NCBI GenBank assembly: GCA_965279255.1
Contig: OZ257146.1
Location: forward strand, 1,798,001-1,862,000
Length of the DNA: 64,000 bases
DNA from: CAMFLJ01 sp965279255
GTDB lineage: Bacteria > Actinomycetota > Acidimicrobiia > Acidimicrobiales > Acidimicrobilacustridaceae
Direction of reading: 5' to 3'
Below are positions 26,564 through 36,371 of this stretch, in pieces (the stretch's first letter is position 1; each line of letters opens with the position of its first letter). A program made the translations under genes and the position numbers. The notes under the pieces are model-generated. The model saw nothing but the letters and a program-made list of their open reading frames with translations, searched no databases and had not been told where the DNA came from.

Positions 26564-28195
26564 TCAGCTCAGGAGGCCGGCCTTGCGCAGCAGGGCGGCC
26601 ACGCGCCGGCTGGGGCGCCGGGCGGCCATGGCCCGCAGGTACTCGAGCTCGTCGAGCTCGGCGTTGCGGTCGTGCTCGAGCCGGGCGACGTGCTCGCGGT
26701 ACTGGCTGGCCTTGTACTCCGCCGACCAGACGCGGTCGGCGGCCTCGGCCTGCGCGCCCTCCGCCGCCACGACCCGGCTGCGCAGGTCGGCCAGGCGGCC
26801 GGCCGAGCCGGCGGGCAGCAGCAGCGGCTCGCCGTCGAGGGCGTCGGTGACGACCTGATCGGCGCCCGGAGGGCAGAGCGACGAGCGGGCGGCAACGACG
26901 ACGGCCGCCTCGGCGCCGAAGAGCCCGCCGAGCTGCACGGCCCGGGCGATCCAGAGCGAGAGGTCGGCCCCCATGGGCAGCGGGTCGCCGGGAAGCAGCC
27001 CCGCGGCGCGGACCAGCTCGACGGGGACCAGGTAGGCGCCGATCGACACCGCCGACGGCGTGGCGGCATGCAGGGGATCGAACGCGCCGGGGGCGAGCGG
27101 CTCGCTGTCGGCCAGGTCGGTGGGGTCGACCGGACCCGCGGGCAACGCGGCGAGCGCGGCGTCGGCGACGACCACGCCGCCGAGGCGCACCACCTTGCCG
27201 ACGGCGAGCTCGGACAGGGCGAGGAGCTGAGCCGACCAGTCGGGAGCCAGGCGCGTGGCGGGGTCGAGCACGGCGACCCAGCGGGTGCCACAGGCCCGCA
27301 GCGCGTCGTCGAGGCCGGCCCGCTCGACGACGGTGACCTCGACGGGAGGGTCCTGCCGGGCCAGGTCGGCGACGAGGGCGTCGGGCGCGGGCGTGCCCGG
27401 ACCAGTGAGCACCACGGCGGCGACCAGCGGGCGTTCTTCGTCGATCTCGTGGTGGTAGGGCGCCCGGGCCGGCTCGACCGGGGTGAGGAGCCGCACGAAC
27501 TGATAGGTGCGGGCGTGGGCGTCGGAGCGCTCGCGCACCGTTGCCAGGAGCTCGTGCAGCGGGGCGCCGCGGCGCACCGTCGGGGCGTCGCTCGGGAACG
27601 CCTGGTCGCTCACGGCCAGCTCGACGTCGTCGGTGGCGGCCACGGTCCAGCCGCCGGTGGTGAGGAGGCGACCCAGCTCGTGCTCGCCGAAGAACCGGAG
27701 GTGGGTGTCGTCGAGGAGGCCGGTGTCATCGACGTCCCAGCGGCCGAGCACGAGCTTGGCGCCGACGTCGACGTGGGTCACGTTGGGGATGCTGACGACC
27801 AGAGGCGCCGGGGCGGCCTGATCGAGGACCAGGCGGCGCACGGCGAGCAGGGTGGCCGTGGGCTCGGGCAGGTGCTCGAGCACGTCGAGGGCCAGCACCG
27901 CGGCAAGCGGCCGACCGGCGAGCACCTCGGTGAGGCGGGCGAGCAGGTCGTCCTCGGTGGCGAGGAGGCTGACCTCGTGGGTCTCCGAGCCGCGCTCGGC
28001 GAGGTCGGCCAGCGCGGCGGCGTCGACGTCGCAGCCGACGTGGGTCAGGCCCCGCTCGGCCAACGGCTCGGCGAGCGGGCTGCGGCCACAGCCCAGGTCG
28101 AGGACGACCCCCTCGGCGATGCCGGCGGCGTCGAGCAGGCGCAGGGCCGAGCCGTAGGAGGAGTGGTCGGAGAAGGTGCGTGGGTACTGCTTCAC
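26564..28195 (-). CDS. Fusion of SAM-dependent methyltransferase and GT2-like domain with C-terminal coiled coil
   Basis: A 543-residue protein. Residues about 1-215 form a class I methyltransferase: VVLDLGCGRSPLAEPLAERGLTHVGCDVD and LALDVLEHLPEP. Residues about 240-440 resemble a GT2 fold (VAAVVLTGPG, VTVVERAGLDDALRACGTRWVAVLDPATRLAPDW), but the usual DXD is not evident, so this part may be inactive. Residues about 460-515 are charged and helical (probable coiled coil), ending in an Arg-rich tail. GTG 28195 overlaps the upstream gene as GTGA. Such proteins cap or modify glycans in ABC-exported polysaccharide systems; coiled coils sometimes set chain length, which is only a suggestion here. 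Confidence 0.75.
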   Translation of the reverse strand: MKQYPRTFSDHSSYGSALRLLDAAGIAEGVVLDLGCGRSPLAEPLAERGLTHVGCDVDAAALADLAERGSETHEVSLLATEDDLLARLTEVLAGRPLAAVLALDVLEHLPEPTATLLAVRRLVLDQAAPAPLVVSIPNVTHVDVGAKLVLGRWDVDDTGLLDDTHLRFFGEHELGRLLTTGGWTVAATDDVELAVSDQAFPSDAPTVRRGAPLHELLATVRERSDAHARTYQFVRLLTPVEPARAPYHHEIDEERPLVAAVVLTGPGTPAPDALVADLARQDPPVEVTVVERAGLDDALRACGTRWVAVLDPATRLAPDWSAQLLALSELAVGKVVRLGGVVVADAALAALPAGPVDPTDLADSEPLAPGAFDPLHAATPSAVSIGAYLVPVELVRAAGLLPGDPLPMGADLSLWIARAVQLGGLFGAEAAVVVAARSSLCPPGADQVVTDALDGEPLLLPAGSAGRLADLRSRVVAAEGAQAEAADRVWSAEYKASQYREHVARLEHDRNAELDELEYLRAMAARRPSRRVAALLRKAGLLS

Positions 28196-31100
28196 AGGAT
28201 CCGCCCCTTCGCGTCGACGGGGCCGACCCAGCCCTCCGGGTCGGCGAGGATGTCGGGCACCCCGGAGAAGGCCTTGTGCCAGTCGGAGAAGCGCTCGGCG
28301 ATGGTGGCCTCGGCCCCGGCGCCCAGCCGCTCGCGCAGCTCGCTGTCGACCACCAGGCGTTCGAGGGCACCGGCGAGGCCGTCGACCGTCTGGCGGCAGC
28401 GCAGCGAGTTCTCCTCGTGGTCCATGATCCAGTTGCCCGCCGGGTTGTCGAAGGCCACCACGGGCAGGCCGCAGGCCATCAGCTCGAGGGGCAGGTACGA
28501 CGGGTGGGCCGACACGGTGAGGGCCACGCCCACGTCGCAGCTGCGGTAGAGCTCGCCGGTGTCGCGGTAGTCGAGCAGCCCGAGGTGCTCGATGCCGCCA
28601 CCGAGGTCGTCGGGTCGGGCCCACGAGCCGGCGGTGACGATGCGGACATCGTCGCCCATGCGGTCCTTGAGCTGGGTGAGGGCCAGCGAGGCCATCTCCC
28701 AGCAGTTGCGCCAGTGGCCGGGCCGGGCGTACACGAACACGGTCGTGGGGCCCTCGTGGCGCAGGGGACGACGGCCCCGGGCGTGGAACACGCTCTGGTC
28801 GACGGCGGGCATGAACGCCCCGCCGACGCCGTCGTAGTCGCGCTGGTAGATGTCGAGCAGGCGCTGGGTGTTGCAGAGCCCGTAGAGCCCGAGGCGGTAC
28901 CCCTCCTCGGTGAGGGCGTAGTTCGTGCCGGCCGGGTAGAACTGCGGCTCGAAGTCCTGGATCAGGTAGAACTTCCGCCTCGTGTTCTGGAACCGGGCCA
29001 CCGAGTAGGCCGTGACCCACAGCGTGGCGATCGAGACATCGGCGTAGGGCACGGTGTCGAGCGCCGGGTCGGTGGGACCGCCGTAGAAGGTCAGCGGGGC
29101 GTCGGCCAGGTCGGGGAAGGCGGCGAGCAGCGCCGAGCGGAAGAACTCCTCGTTGGGGTTCGCCATCACGACGAAGCGCTGCTCGATGCCGTGCTCGCGC
29201 CGCATCTGGTCGGCCATGCGCAGCGCGGTGTTGATGCCGCCGTAGAACGGGCTGTCGAGGTCGGGGAAGAACCAGTTGACGCTGCGGACCTCGGCCCGGC
29301 CCACGGTGCGGGCGTGCAGGGCCTCGACGGCGTCGACGGTGTGGTCGTCGGCCCGGCAGATGTCGGACAGCCACAGCGACTCGGACTCGTCGGCCTTCTG
29401 CCGGAACACGGTGAAGTCGCGGCCGAGCACGCTGCCGACCTGGGGCATGGGCCCCGGGTCACCGGCGGGCTGGAAGGTCGGGCGGCCGGTGTGGCGGGCC
29501 AGGTTCGGGGAGAAGTACGGATCGCCGCCGCGGAGGTACTTCTGGTAGCGCCAGTAGCTGGCGTGGAAGTCGCCGACCGGCACGGTCGAGCCGCGGGTGA
29601 CCGACTCGAGGTGCAGCACGGTGACCGCGGGGCTGACGACGTTGCGCAGGCCGAGGAAGCGGGTGTCGAGGCCGAGCACGACGTCGCTGCCGCAGAGCAC
29701 GAAGCGCTCGTCGAAGCCGCCGACGCGCTCGAAGATCGACCGCTCGACCGCCACACAGGCGGCGGTGACCGAGAGGGTGTCGCGGTACCAGTCGGTGGGG
29801 CCGAGCAGCGTCTCGGAGTGGGGCTCCATCCCGACGAAGAGGTGGTCGGCGAAGCCGTTCACGCCGATGACGACGCCGCCGTGCTGGATGGTGCCCTCGG
29901 CGTCGAGGAGCTGGAGGCCGACGAGGCCGATGTCGGGCTGCACCGCCCAGCCCACCATCTCGGTGAGCCAGTCGGGCGACACCATGTCGGTGTCGTCGTT
30001 GAGGAAGACGATGACCTCGCCGCGGGCGTCGGCCGCGGCCACGTTGTTCACACGCGAGTAGTTGAACGGCTGCTCGTCCCACCAGCGCACGTGCAGGTCG
30101 AGGCCTTCGGAGTGGGCGGCGTACCAGGCCTCGGCCTCGGGGGTGCGCCCGCCGTTGTCCATGACGATCACGTCGAACGACGGGTAGTCGGTGGCGGCGA
30201 GGCTGGGGAGGCAGCGCGACAGCATCTCGACGTTGTGGCGGGTCGGGATGATGACGGTGACGTGAGGGGGCTCGTCGAGGGCCCACCGCACGCGGTAGCC
30301 CGCCGGGCCCGGCTCGATCCGGCCGGAGCGCCCGAGGCGCTCGAGGTGGGCCTCGAGCACGGCCACCGCACCGTCGGGTCGGTCGTCGGGGCGGCGCCGG
30401 AGGTGGGTGAGCACCCGAGGCACCCGCACGACGTCGTCGGGGCCGAGACCGAGGCGCAGGACGAGGTCCCACCAGGCGGCGTCGCCGAGCTCGGACCGGA
30501 GGCCGCCGGCGCCGAGCAGGGCCTCGCGCCGGACGGCGAAGGACCGACCCAGGTAGTTGGCGCCGAAGAGGATGTCGGGCGACCACGACGGCCGGAAGCG
30601 CGGGTCGCGGAGCGTGCCCTCGGCGGTGAGGACGTCGTCGTCCCAGTGCAGGAGGCGGGCCCGGGGGTCGTCCCAGGCGCGGGAGACGAGCTGGTAGACG
30701 AGGTCGGGCTCGGCGAGGTCGCCGGCGTCGAGCACGACCACCAGGTCGGCGGGGTCGCCGTCCTCGAGGACACCCGCGGCCACGGCCATCTCGGCCCCGG
30801 CGGCCGCTGCAGCGACGCGGACCCGACGGTCGGAGCCCGTGGCGGTGTCGGCGGGACCGACCACCACGGCACGCCATCCGGCCCAGGTCTGCCCGGAGAG
30901 CGACCCCAGCGTGCGCGAGAGCAGGTCGGCGTCGGAGCCGGCGGGCGCGACCACCACGATCTCGACCACGAAGGGGCGCGGGTGGGCGACCGACGCGTCG
31001 ATCTGGGTGGTGAGCTGCGACGCGGAGACCCGGTTGCGGGCCAGCCAGTCGGCGTAGGCCGGCTCGACCGCGGCGGGCTCGGAGGCCAGCCGCCACAGGG

Positions 31101-31245
31101 CACGGGCGCGGGGCAGGTAGCCGACCCCGTCGCGTGCCAGTTGGCGGGCCATCCGGAGGGCGGCCCGGGCCGACGAGCCGGGAGGGGCGGCCTTGGCGGC
31201 GGCACCCCGCAGGCGGGCCTTCGCCGGGATGGGGTCGCCGCTCAT
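28192..31245 (-). CDS. Multidomain glycosyltransferase (GT2-like, GT2, GT4)
   Basis: A 1017-residue protein with three parts. Residues about 85-300 are a GT2-like domain (VVLDAGDLAEPDLVYQLVSRAW). Residues about 328-590 are a clear GT2 domain: VTVIIPTRHNVEMLSRCLPSLAATDYPSFDVIVMDNG, VFLNDDTDMVSPDWL, and a later DERF segment. Residues about 680-1000 are a GT4-like GT-B domain starting VRSVNWFFPDLDSPFYGGINTAL and including YLPLELMACGLPVVAF. This arrangement is typical of polymerising O-antigen or rhamnan-type transferases. The ATG at 31245 overlaps the Wzt stop. It may add several sugars to the chain exported by the adjoining ABC transporter. Confidence 0.85.
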   Translation of the reverse strand: MSGDPIPAKARLRGAAAKAAPPGSSARAALRMARQLARDGVGYLPRARALWRLASEPAAVEPAYADWLARNRVSASQLTTQIDASVAHPRPFVVEIVVVAPAGSDADLLSRTLGSLSGQTWAGWRAVVVGPADTATGSDRRVRVAAAAAGAEMAVAAGVLEDGDPADLVVVLDAGDLAEPDLVYQLVSRAWDDPRARLLHWDDDVLTAEGTLRDPRFRPSWSPDILFGANYLGRSFAVRREALLGAGGLRSELGDAAWWDLVLRLGLGPDDVVRVPRVLTHLRRRPDDRPDGAVAVLEAHLERLGRSGRIEPGPAGYRVRWALDEPPHVTVIIPTRHNVEMLSRCLPSLAATDYPSFDVIVMDNGGRTPEAEAWYAAHSEGLDLHVRWWDEQPFNYSRVNNVAAADARGEVIVFLNDDTDMVSPDWLTEMVGWAVQPDIGLVGLQLLDAEGTIQHGGVVIGVNGFADHLFVGMEPHSETLLGPTDWYRDTLSVTAACVAVERSIFERVGGFDERFVLCGSDVVLGLDTRFLGLRNVVSPAVTVLHLESVTRGSTVPVGDFHASYWRYQKYLRGGDPYFSPNLARHTGRPTFQPAGDPGPMPQVGSVLGRDFTVFRQKADESESLWLSDICRADDHTVDAVEALHARTVGRAEVRSVNWFFPDLDSPFYGGINTALRMADQMRREHGIEQRFVVMANPNEEFFRSALLAAFPDLADAPLTFYGGPTDPALDTVPYADVSIATLWVTAYSVARFQNTRRKFYLIQDFEPQFYPAGTNYALTEEGYRLGLYGLCNTQRLLDIYQRDYDGVGGAFMPAVDQSVFHARGRRPLRHEGPTTVFVYARPGHWRNCWEMASLALTQLKDRMGDDVRIVTAGSWARPDDLGGGIEHLGLLDYRDTGELYRSCDVGVALTVSAHPSYLPLELMACGLPVVAFDNPAGNWIMDHEENSLRCRQTVDGLAGALERLVVDSELRERLGAGAEATIAERFSDWHKAFSGVPDILADPEGWVGPVDAKGRIL

Positions 31246-32504
31246 GCCTGGTCCTCCTCGCGGGGGATCATCCCGCTCCACGTGCCCATCAGGTCGACGA
31301 GACCGAAGACGGCCTCGTCGGTGGCCACCCGGAAGGTGACCACCCGCTCGCGCTTGTCGAGCACGGCGGTGCCGTCGTGGTCGTGCACGGCGACGGTCAT
31401 GCTGTACTCGCCCGGGCCGAGCGCCAGCTTCGGGATCGTGTAGTCGACGTGGCCCCAGCCGTCGCGCATCTCACCCGGCAGGTGGGTGGGCTGCATGCCC
31501 GGCCACGCCACGAGCACGCCGGCCTGGCTCTCGACCGTCATGGAGAAGAGCGGGTCCTCGATGGGCTGCTTGCACTGGTAGTGCACCCGCACGGTCATGG
31601 GCTCGAAGGTGTGGAAGAGCCGGCTGGAGCGCAGGTCGCCGTCGAGGGCCTCGACCTCGCCGAGCACGATCGGGCGCTGGGTGACGGCCACCGGCCGGGC
31701 GGCGTCGGCGAACTCGGCGTCGAGCTCGGCCTTGATCTTGTCGGCGGCCTCGAGCCGCTCGTTCTCGGCGGCGTCGACCTTGTCGACGTACTCGTGCACG
31801 ACGTCGGCGGCCTTGCCCTCGGCCATCAGCACGCCGTGGTCGAGCCAGGCGGCGCGGTCGCACATCTGGCGCACCAGGTTGAGGCTGTGGGTGACCATGA
31901 CGATGGTGACGCCGTTGTTGCGCAGCTTGTAGAGGTGCTCGAAGCAGCGGCGCTGGAACTCCTCGTCGCCGACCGCGATGACCTCGTCGACGATGAGGAT
32001 CTGGGGGTCGACGTGCACGGCCACCGAGAACCCGAGGCGCACGAACATGCCGCTCGAGTAGTGGCGCACGGGTGAGTCGATGAACTCGCTGAGGCCGGAG
32101 AACTCGACGATGTCGTCGAAGATCTTGTCGACCTCGGCCCGGCGCAGGCCGAGGATGGCGGCGTTGAGGTAGATGTTCTCCCGGCCGCTCAGGTCGGGGT
32201 GGAAGCCGGCGCCGAGCTCGAGCAGGGCGGAGATGCGGCCGTCGGTGGTGATCGAGCCCCGGGTGGGCTTGAGGATGTTGGCCATCATCTTGAGCAGCGT
32301 GGACTTGCCCGAGCCGTTGTGGCCGACCAGCCCGTAGACCGAGCCGTGGGGCACCTCGAGCGAGACGCCGTCGACGGCCCAGAAGTCGCTGTAGCGGCCG
32401 AGGCGGCGCTTGGTGACGAGCTCCTTCATCGAGCCGGCGCGCTCGTTGTAGAGGCGGAACCGCTTGGCGACGTCGTCGACCCTGATGGCAGGTGTGTCGC
32501 CCAT
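31242..32504 (-). CDS. wzt: Polysaccharide ABC exporter ATPase with C-terminal carbohydrate-binding domain
   Basis: A 420-residue Wzt/TagH-type ATPase. Walker A GHNGSGKST at 61-69, a signature HYSSGM near 148 (SSG rather than SGG, as usual in this subfamily), Walker B LIVDEVIAVGD near 168, and the H-loop VTHSLNLV. After residue about 290 a separate beta-rich domain follows, as in Wzt proteins that recognise the finished glycan before export. It is translationally coupled to the permease (TGATG) and to the large glycosyltransferase. It drives export of a lipid-linked surface polysaccharide. Confidence 0.92.
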   Translation of the reverse strand: MGDTPAIRVDDVAKRFRLYNERAGSMKELVTKRRLGRYSDFWAVDGVSLEVPHGSVYGLVGHNGSGKSTLLKMMANILKPTRGSITTDGRISALLELGAGFHPDLSGRENIYLNAAILGLRRAEVDKIFDDIVEFSGLSEFIDSPVRHYSSGMFVRLGFSVAVHVDPQILIVDEVIAVGDEEFQRRCFEHLYKLRNNGVTIVMVTHSLNLVRQMCDRAAWLDHGVLMAEGKAADVVHEYVDKVDAAENERLEAADKIKAELDAEFADAARPVAVTQRPIVLGEVEALDGDLRSSRLFHTFEPMTVRVHYQCKQPIEDPLFSMTVESQAGVLVAWPGMQPTHLPGEMRDGWGHVDYTIPKLALGPGEYSMTVAVHDHDGTAVLDKRERVVTFRVATDEAVFGLVDLMGTWSGMIPREEDQA

Positions 32505-33310
32505 CAGAGCTCCTCGATGACGTTGCGGGCCTTGCGGGTGAAGATCCAGGCACCCAGGGCGAAGGTGACGACCGCGGCGAGGGCCGCCCCGCCGAAGGAG
32601 GTCCAGGTGGGCCACTTCAGCAGGTAGAACGCGTCGCGGGACCAACCGACGTAGTGCACCAGGGGGTTCTTCTCGTAGATGTTGAAGACCCAGGCGGGGA
32701 CCGCCTCCTGCACCTGGCTGATGTTGTAGACGATCGGCGTGGCGTAGAAGAGCACGTTCATGCCCACCGCCACCAGGTAGTTCACGTCGCGCAGGTAGAC
32801 GTTGTAGACGGCCGCCACCATGCCGAGGCCGAGGCCGAAGAGGCCGACGAACACCAGCAGCACCGGGAAGAGCAGGAAGGTGACGCTGACGTTGCCGAGC
32901 ACCAGCATGATCACGATGAGGATGCCGCCCTCGATGCAGGCCTGCAGGAGCACCGTGAACATGTTGGCGATGGGCGGGCACGCCGGCGGGAAGTACACCT
33001 TGTTGAGCAACGGGCCCGACGCCTGGAGCGACGAGATCGAGCCGGTGAGGGTGCCGTTGAAGAAGTTCCAGACCACCAGGCCGCAGAACAGGTACAGGGC
33101 GAAGCTCGTCGTGTTGCTGCCGCCGGTCTCGGGTGCCGGGGACTTGAACAGCACCCCGAAGACGAAGCTGAAGATGAGCAGCGTCGAGGCCGGGTTGATG
33201 AGCGACCAGGCCCATCCGAGGACGCTCTTCTTGTAGCGGGACCTCAGCTCTCGCTGGGCGAGGTTGTAGATGAGGTTCCGGTACGACCAGAGCTCTTTGA
33301 CGGCTGTCAC
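32504..33310 (-). CDS. wzm: Polysaccharide ABC exporter permease
   Basis: A 268-residue Wzm/TagG-like ABC-2 membrane subunit with about six hydrophobic helices. RELRSRYKKSVLGWAWSLINP near residue 20 is the conserved amphipathic start of this family; YLRDVNYLV and NPLVHYVGWSRDAFY are also characteristic. The start is GTG 33310, supported by AAGGGA five to ten bases upstream; the longer frame adds a non-conserved basic stretch. It pairs with the ATPase encoded downstream. Confidence 0.9.
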   Translation of the reverse strand: MTAVKELWSYRNLIYNLAQRELRSRYKKSVLGWAWSLINPASTLLIFSFVFGVLFKSPAPETGGSNTTSFALYLFCGLVVWNFFNGTLTGSISSLQASGPLLNKVYFPPACPPIANMFTVLLQACIEGGILIVIMLVLGNVSVTFLLFPVLLVFVGLFGLGLGMVAAVYNVYLRDVNYLVAVGMNVLFYATPIVYNISQVQEAVPAWVFNIYEKNPLVHYVGWSRDAFYLLKWPTWTSFGGAALAAVVTFALGAWIFTRKARNVIEEL

Positions 33311-33350
33311 TGCATCCCTTCGGGGGTGAGGCGCCCGACGAGGGTACCAG

Positions 33351-34640
33351 TCAGCCCCCGCCGCTCCGTGCCACCCGGACCACGCGCCGGAGGGCCGCGA
33401 CAGGGCCTCTGGCCTGGGGTTCTTCCACTCTGCGGTCGGCCGCGAGGCGAGGTGTGGCACATGCCTCCAAGAGCGGTTCGGCCGCTCTCGCCCAGCTCAG
33501 ACGGGCCGCGACGGCGGCCGTTCGCTGCCGTCGGGCCTCCCGCTCGGCGTCGTCGGCACCGGCGAGGGCGTCGAGGGCCCCGGCCAGGCCCGTGACGTCG
33601 CCCGGATCGACCACGATGCCCAGGTCGTCGGCGGCGACGAGCTCGGCCAGCACGTCGCCCCCCGTGCAGACGACAGGCAGCCCGGCCCAGAAGTAGTCGA
33701 GGATCCGGGTGCGGAACGACAGCTCGGTCTCGACGTGACGGGTGTGGAGCGACACGCCGACGTCGGCGTCGGCCAGCCAGAGGCCCCGCTCGTCGTAGGG
33801 CACCCAGCGGTCGGCGAACGCCACCCGGTCGCCGAGCACGCCGAGCTCCGCCGCCCGCCGTCGCGCCACCTCGACCAGGGGCATCTCGCCCACGGCCGGC
33901 GTGGGGTGGGGCCCGGCGAGGAACATCGCCGACACCCGGGCGTCGGCGGTGAGGGCGATCGCCTCGACCAGGGCGACCGGATCGAGCCACGGGTAGAGCC
34001 CGCCACCCCAGAGGGCCACGAAGGCGTCGGGCCCGAACGGGCCGTCGGGGCGGCGCAGCGGCGAAGGCCCCTCGGGCACCGGCGTGGACGACACCCCGAA
34101 CGGCACCACTCGGACGAGCTGCTCGAGGGTCGGGTCCTCGGCCAGCACCCGCGGGCTGAGGCGGCCGGCCCCGGCCAGCAGCCCGAGCACGAGGTGGCGC
34201 TGCCGGTCGCTCGCCACCAGCACCACGTCGGCCACCGCCAGCGGGGCCACGAGGTGCCGGGACGCGGCGGCCACCCAGTCGCGCTGGGCGTTCAACGGCT
34301 GGCCGCGGCGCGACTCGAGGGTCTCCAGCAGGCCGGGGTCGTAGGCGTCGACCACCAGCGGGATGCCGAGATCGGCCAGCCACAGGTGCTCGGCGAGCAC
34401 CGGCGCGAACACCAGAACGGCGTCGGCGTCGGCCACGAGCCCGGCCAGCTCACCCCGACCCGACCAGGTGGCCGTGGGCACGGGCGAGGCCGAGGGGTCG
34501 CTGCCCGACGGGGCCGCGAGGGTGACCGGGTGGCCGGCTCCCGCGAGCACCCGGGCCAGCTCGACGGCCCGGATGGCGGGACCGGCCATGGTGCGCCCGA
34601 CGGGATCGCCGCTCACGACCACGACGTTGGCGCTCGACAT
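33351..34640 (-). CDS. Glycosyltransferase family 4
   Basis: A 429-residue GT-B protein. It begins VVVVSGDPVGRTMAGPAIRAVELARVLAGAGHPVTLAAPSG after a few residues, which resembles actinobacterial GT4 members of surface-glycan loci. FAPVLAEHLWLADLGIPLVVDAYDP and, later, VALWGGGLYPWLDP and LSFRTRILDYFWAGLPVVCTGGDVLAE are visible. The canonical EX7E is not obvious; the region reads TELSFRTRILDYFWAG. The C-terminus is Arg/Ala-rich. It is divergent from the DUF2142 gene with a 96-bp gap and lies just upstream of wzm in the same direction. Confidence 0.82.
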   Translation of the reverse strand: MSSANVVVVSGDPVGRTMAGPAIRAVELARVLAGAGHPVTLAAPSGSDPSASPVPTATWSGRGELAGLVADADAVLVFAPVLAEHLWLADLGIPLVVDAYDPGLLETLESRRGQPLNAQRDWVAAASRHLVAPLAVADVVLVASDRQRHLVLGLLAGAGRLSPRVLAEDPTLEQLVRVVPFGVSSTPVPEGPSPLRRPDGPFGPDAFVALWGGGLYPWLDPVALVEAIALTADARVSAMFLAGPHPTPAVGEMPLVEVARRRAAELGVLGDRVAFADRWVPYDERGLWLADADVGVSLHTRHVETELSFRTRILDYFWAGLPVVCTGGDVLAELVAADDLGIVVDPGDVTGLAGALDALAGADDAEREARRQRTAAVAARLSWARAAEPLLEACATPRLAADRRVEEPQARGPVAALRRVVRVARSGGG

Positions 34641-34736
34641 GGCGGCGACCGTACCAGCGGGCCCCCTCCGGACCGGGGCGTCCGGGGCCGGACGGGACCG
34701 GAGCGCGTCCCGCACTACCGTTTCGGCGACCTCGCC

Positions 34737-36371
34737 ATGGACAGCCGAACCCCCCGCCACCGACCGCTCCTCGCCTCGACCGCCGCCGTCGGGATCATCG
34801 GGGCCGTGCTGTTCTTCGTCGTCGCGGCCACCTGGTCGTTCTCGTCGCCGCTGATGAGCGCGCCCGACGAGCCGGCCCAGACCGTCAAGGCCGTGTCCGT
34901 GGCCGAGGGCAACCTCCGGGGCAAGGACACCGCCACCACCCCCGCCGGCCCGCCCTGGGTCTACGGCATCCAGAGCGAGTTCCGGATCCCCTTCGGCTAC
35001 GCCGACATCGGCGTCCTGAACTCCTGCTTCGTCCTCCGCCCCCAGGTTCCTGCCGGGTGCGCCCCCGACCCGGGTGAGACCGGCGAGACCACCACCGCCA
35101 CCAGCTACGTCGGCACGTACCCGCCCGTCTACTACGCCCTCGTGGGGTGGCCCGCCCGGTTCTTCGACCCCGAGCCCGGGCTCTGGATCATGCGTCTCAG
35201 CAGCGCCGCCGTGGCGGCGGCGCTGGTGGGGCTCGCCCTGGCCGGTGCCCGTCGCACCGACGGCGGGGGCATCGTGGTCGCCGGCCTCCTGATCGCCATC
35301 ACGCCGATGGCCGTGTACGTGGCGTCGGTCATCAACCCGAGCGGCATGGAGATCGCCGCCTCGCTCGCGGTGTGGACCTGCGCCCTGGCCGTGGTGCGCC
35401 CCTCCGGCCGCACCACCCGCGCCGACATCGTCCGCCTGGCGGTCGCGATGTGCGCCCTGGTCGGGGTGCGCACCCTCTCGCCGGTGCTCGCCGTCGGCAT
35501 CGTGGCCTGCGTGCTGCTGATGGCGCTTCGCCGCAGCGACCTCTCCCGCCTGCGCCGGGCCCCGGGCCTGATCCCGGCGACGATCGTGGTGGCGGTGCTG
35601 ACCGTCCTCTCGGTCGCCTACCTGGCCTGGTCGAAGGCGCCGTCCTCGGCGGCCGGTGGTCCGGTCGACGCCACCCTCACCGAGGCGCTGCGCACGTCGC
35701 TCTCGAAGGTCGTGTGGCGGATCCGGCAGATGTTCGGCTACTTCGGATACCTCGAGGCTCCCCCTCCCCCGGCCCTGCTCGCGGTGTGGAGCGTGCTCTC
35801 GGGTGGCGTGCTCGTGGCCGGTGTCGTGGCGGGCACGTGGCGCCGGCGCCTCGTGCTGCTCGCCCTCGTGGCCGCCACCGCGATGTTCACCGTGGTGCCC
35901 GAGGCGCTGAACTACCACCACGTCGGCGCCGTGTGGCAGGGGCGCTACTCGCTGCCCGTCGCCGCCGGCATCCCGATCCTGGCGGCGTGGACCATCGGCC
36001 GGGCCTCGTGGTGGCGACCGCGGCTGGTCGTGCCGATCACCGCCGCCGTCGGGGCCCTGTGGGTCTTCGGGCAGCTCATCGGGCAGGCCGCGACCCTCCG
36101 GCGCTTCGTCACCGGCACCCAGGCCGGCCTCTTCGACTTCATCGGGCGCGACGGGTGGCGACCGCCGCTCAGCCCCGCCGTGCTCGTCATCGCCCTCGTC
36201 GTCGGCGGCGCCGCGTTCGCCGCATGGGCCGTGTTCGTGGCCGCCACGGCCGTGGGCGATCCCACCGATCCCACCGACCCGGCCGACCCGATCGAGCCGG
36301 CCGAGGGTCAGGCGCCGGCGACCTCGGCCACCAGCGCCTCGAGCCTGGCCCCGAACGCCTCGAGGCCGTAG
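34737..36371 (+). CDS. DUF2142 polytopic membrane protein
   Basis: A 544-residue membrane protein with ten or more hydrophobic segments beginning at about residue 13. The phrase SAPDEPAQTVKAVSVAEGNLRGK near residue 40 is the hallmark of DUF2142 proteins, thought to be GT-C-like enzymes or glycan-processing membrane proteins. YVGTYPPVYYALVGWPARFF near residue 125 and NYHHVGAVWQGRYSLPVAAG near residue 390 also match. It is the only plus-strand gene of this polysaccharide block, and its last 64 bases overlap the end of the facing GT4 gene. A role in polymer assembly is inferred from context. Confidence 0.8.
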   Translation: MDSRTPRHRPLLASTAAVGIIGAVLFFVVAATWSFSSPLMSAPDEPAQTVKAVSVAEGNLRGKDTATTPAGPPWVYGIQSEFRIPFGYADIGVLNSCFVLRPQVPAGCAPDPGETGETTTATSYVGTYPPVYYALVGWPARFFDPEPGLWIMRLSSAAVAAALVGLALAGARRTDGGGIVVAGLLIAITPMAVYVASVINPSGMEIAASLAVWTCALAVVRPSGRTTRADIVRLAVAMCALVGVRTLSPVLAVGIVACVLLMALRRSDLSRLRRAPGLIPATIVVAVLTVLSVAYLAWSKAPSSAAGGPVDATLTEALRTSLSKVVWRIRQMFGYFGYLEAPPPPALLAVWSVLSGGVLVAGVVAGTWRRRLVLLALVAATAMFTVVPEALNYHHVGAVWQGRYSLPVAAGIPILAAWTIGRASWWRPRLVVPITAAVGALWVFGQLIGQAATLRRFVTGTQAGLFDFIGRDGWRPPLSPAVLVIALVVGGAAFAAWAVFVAATAVGDPTDPTDPADPIEPAEGQAPATSATSASSLAPNASRP

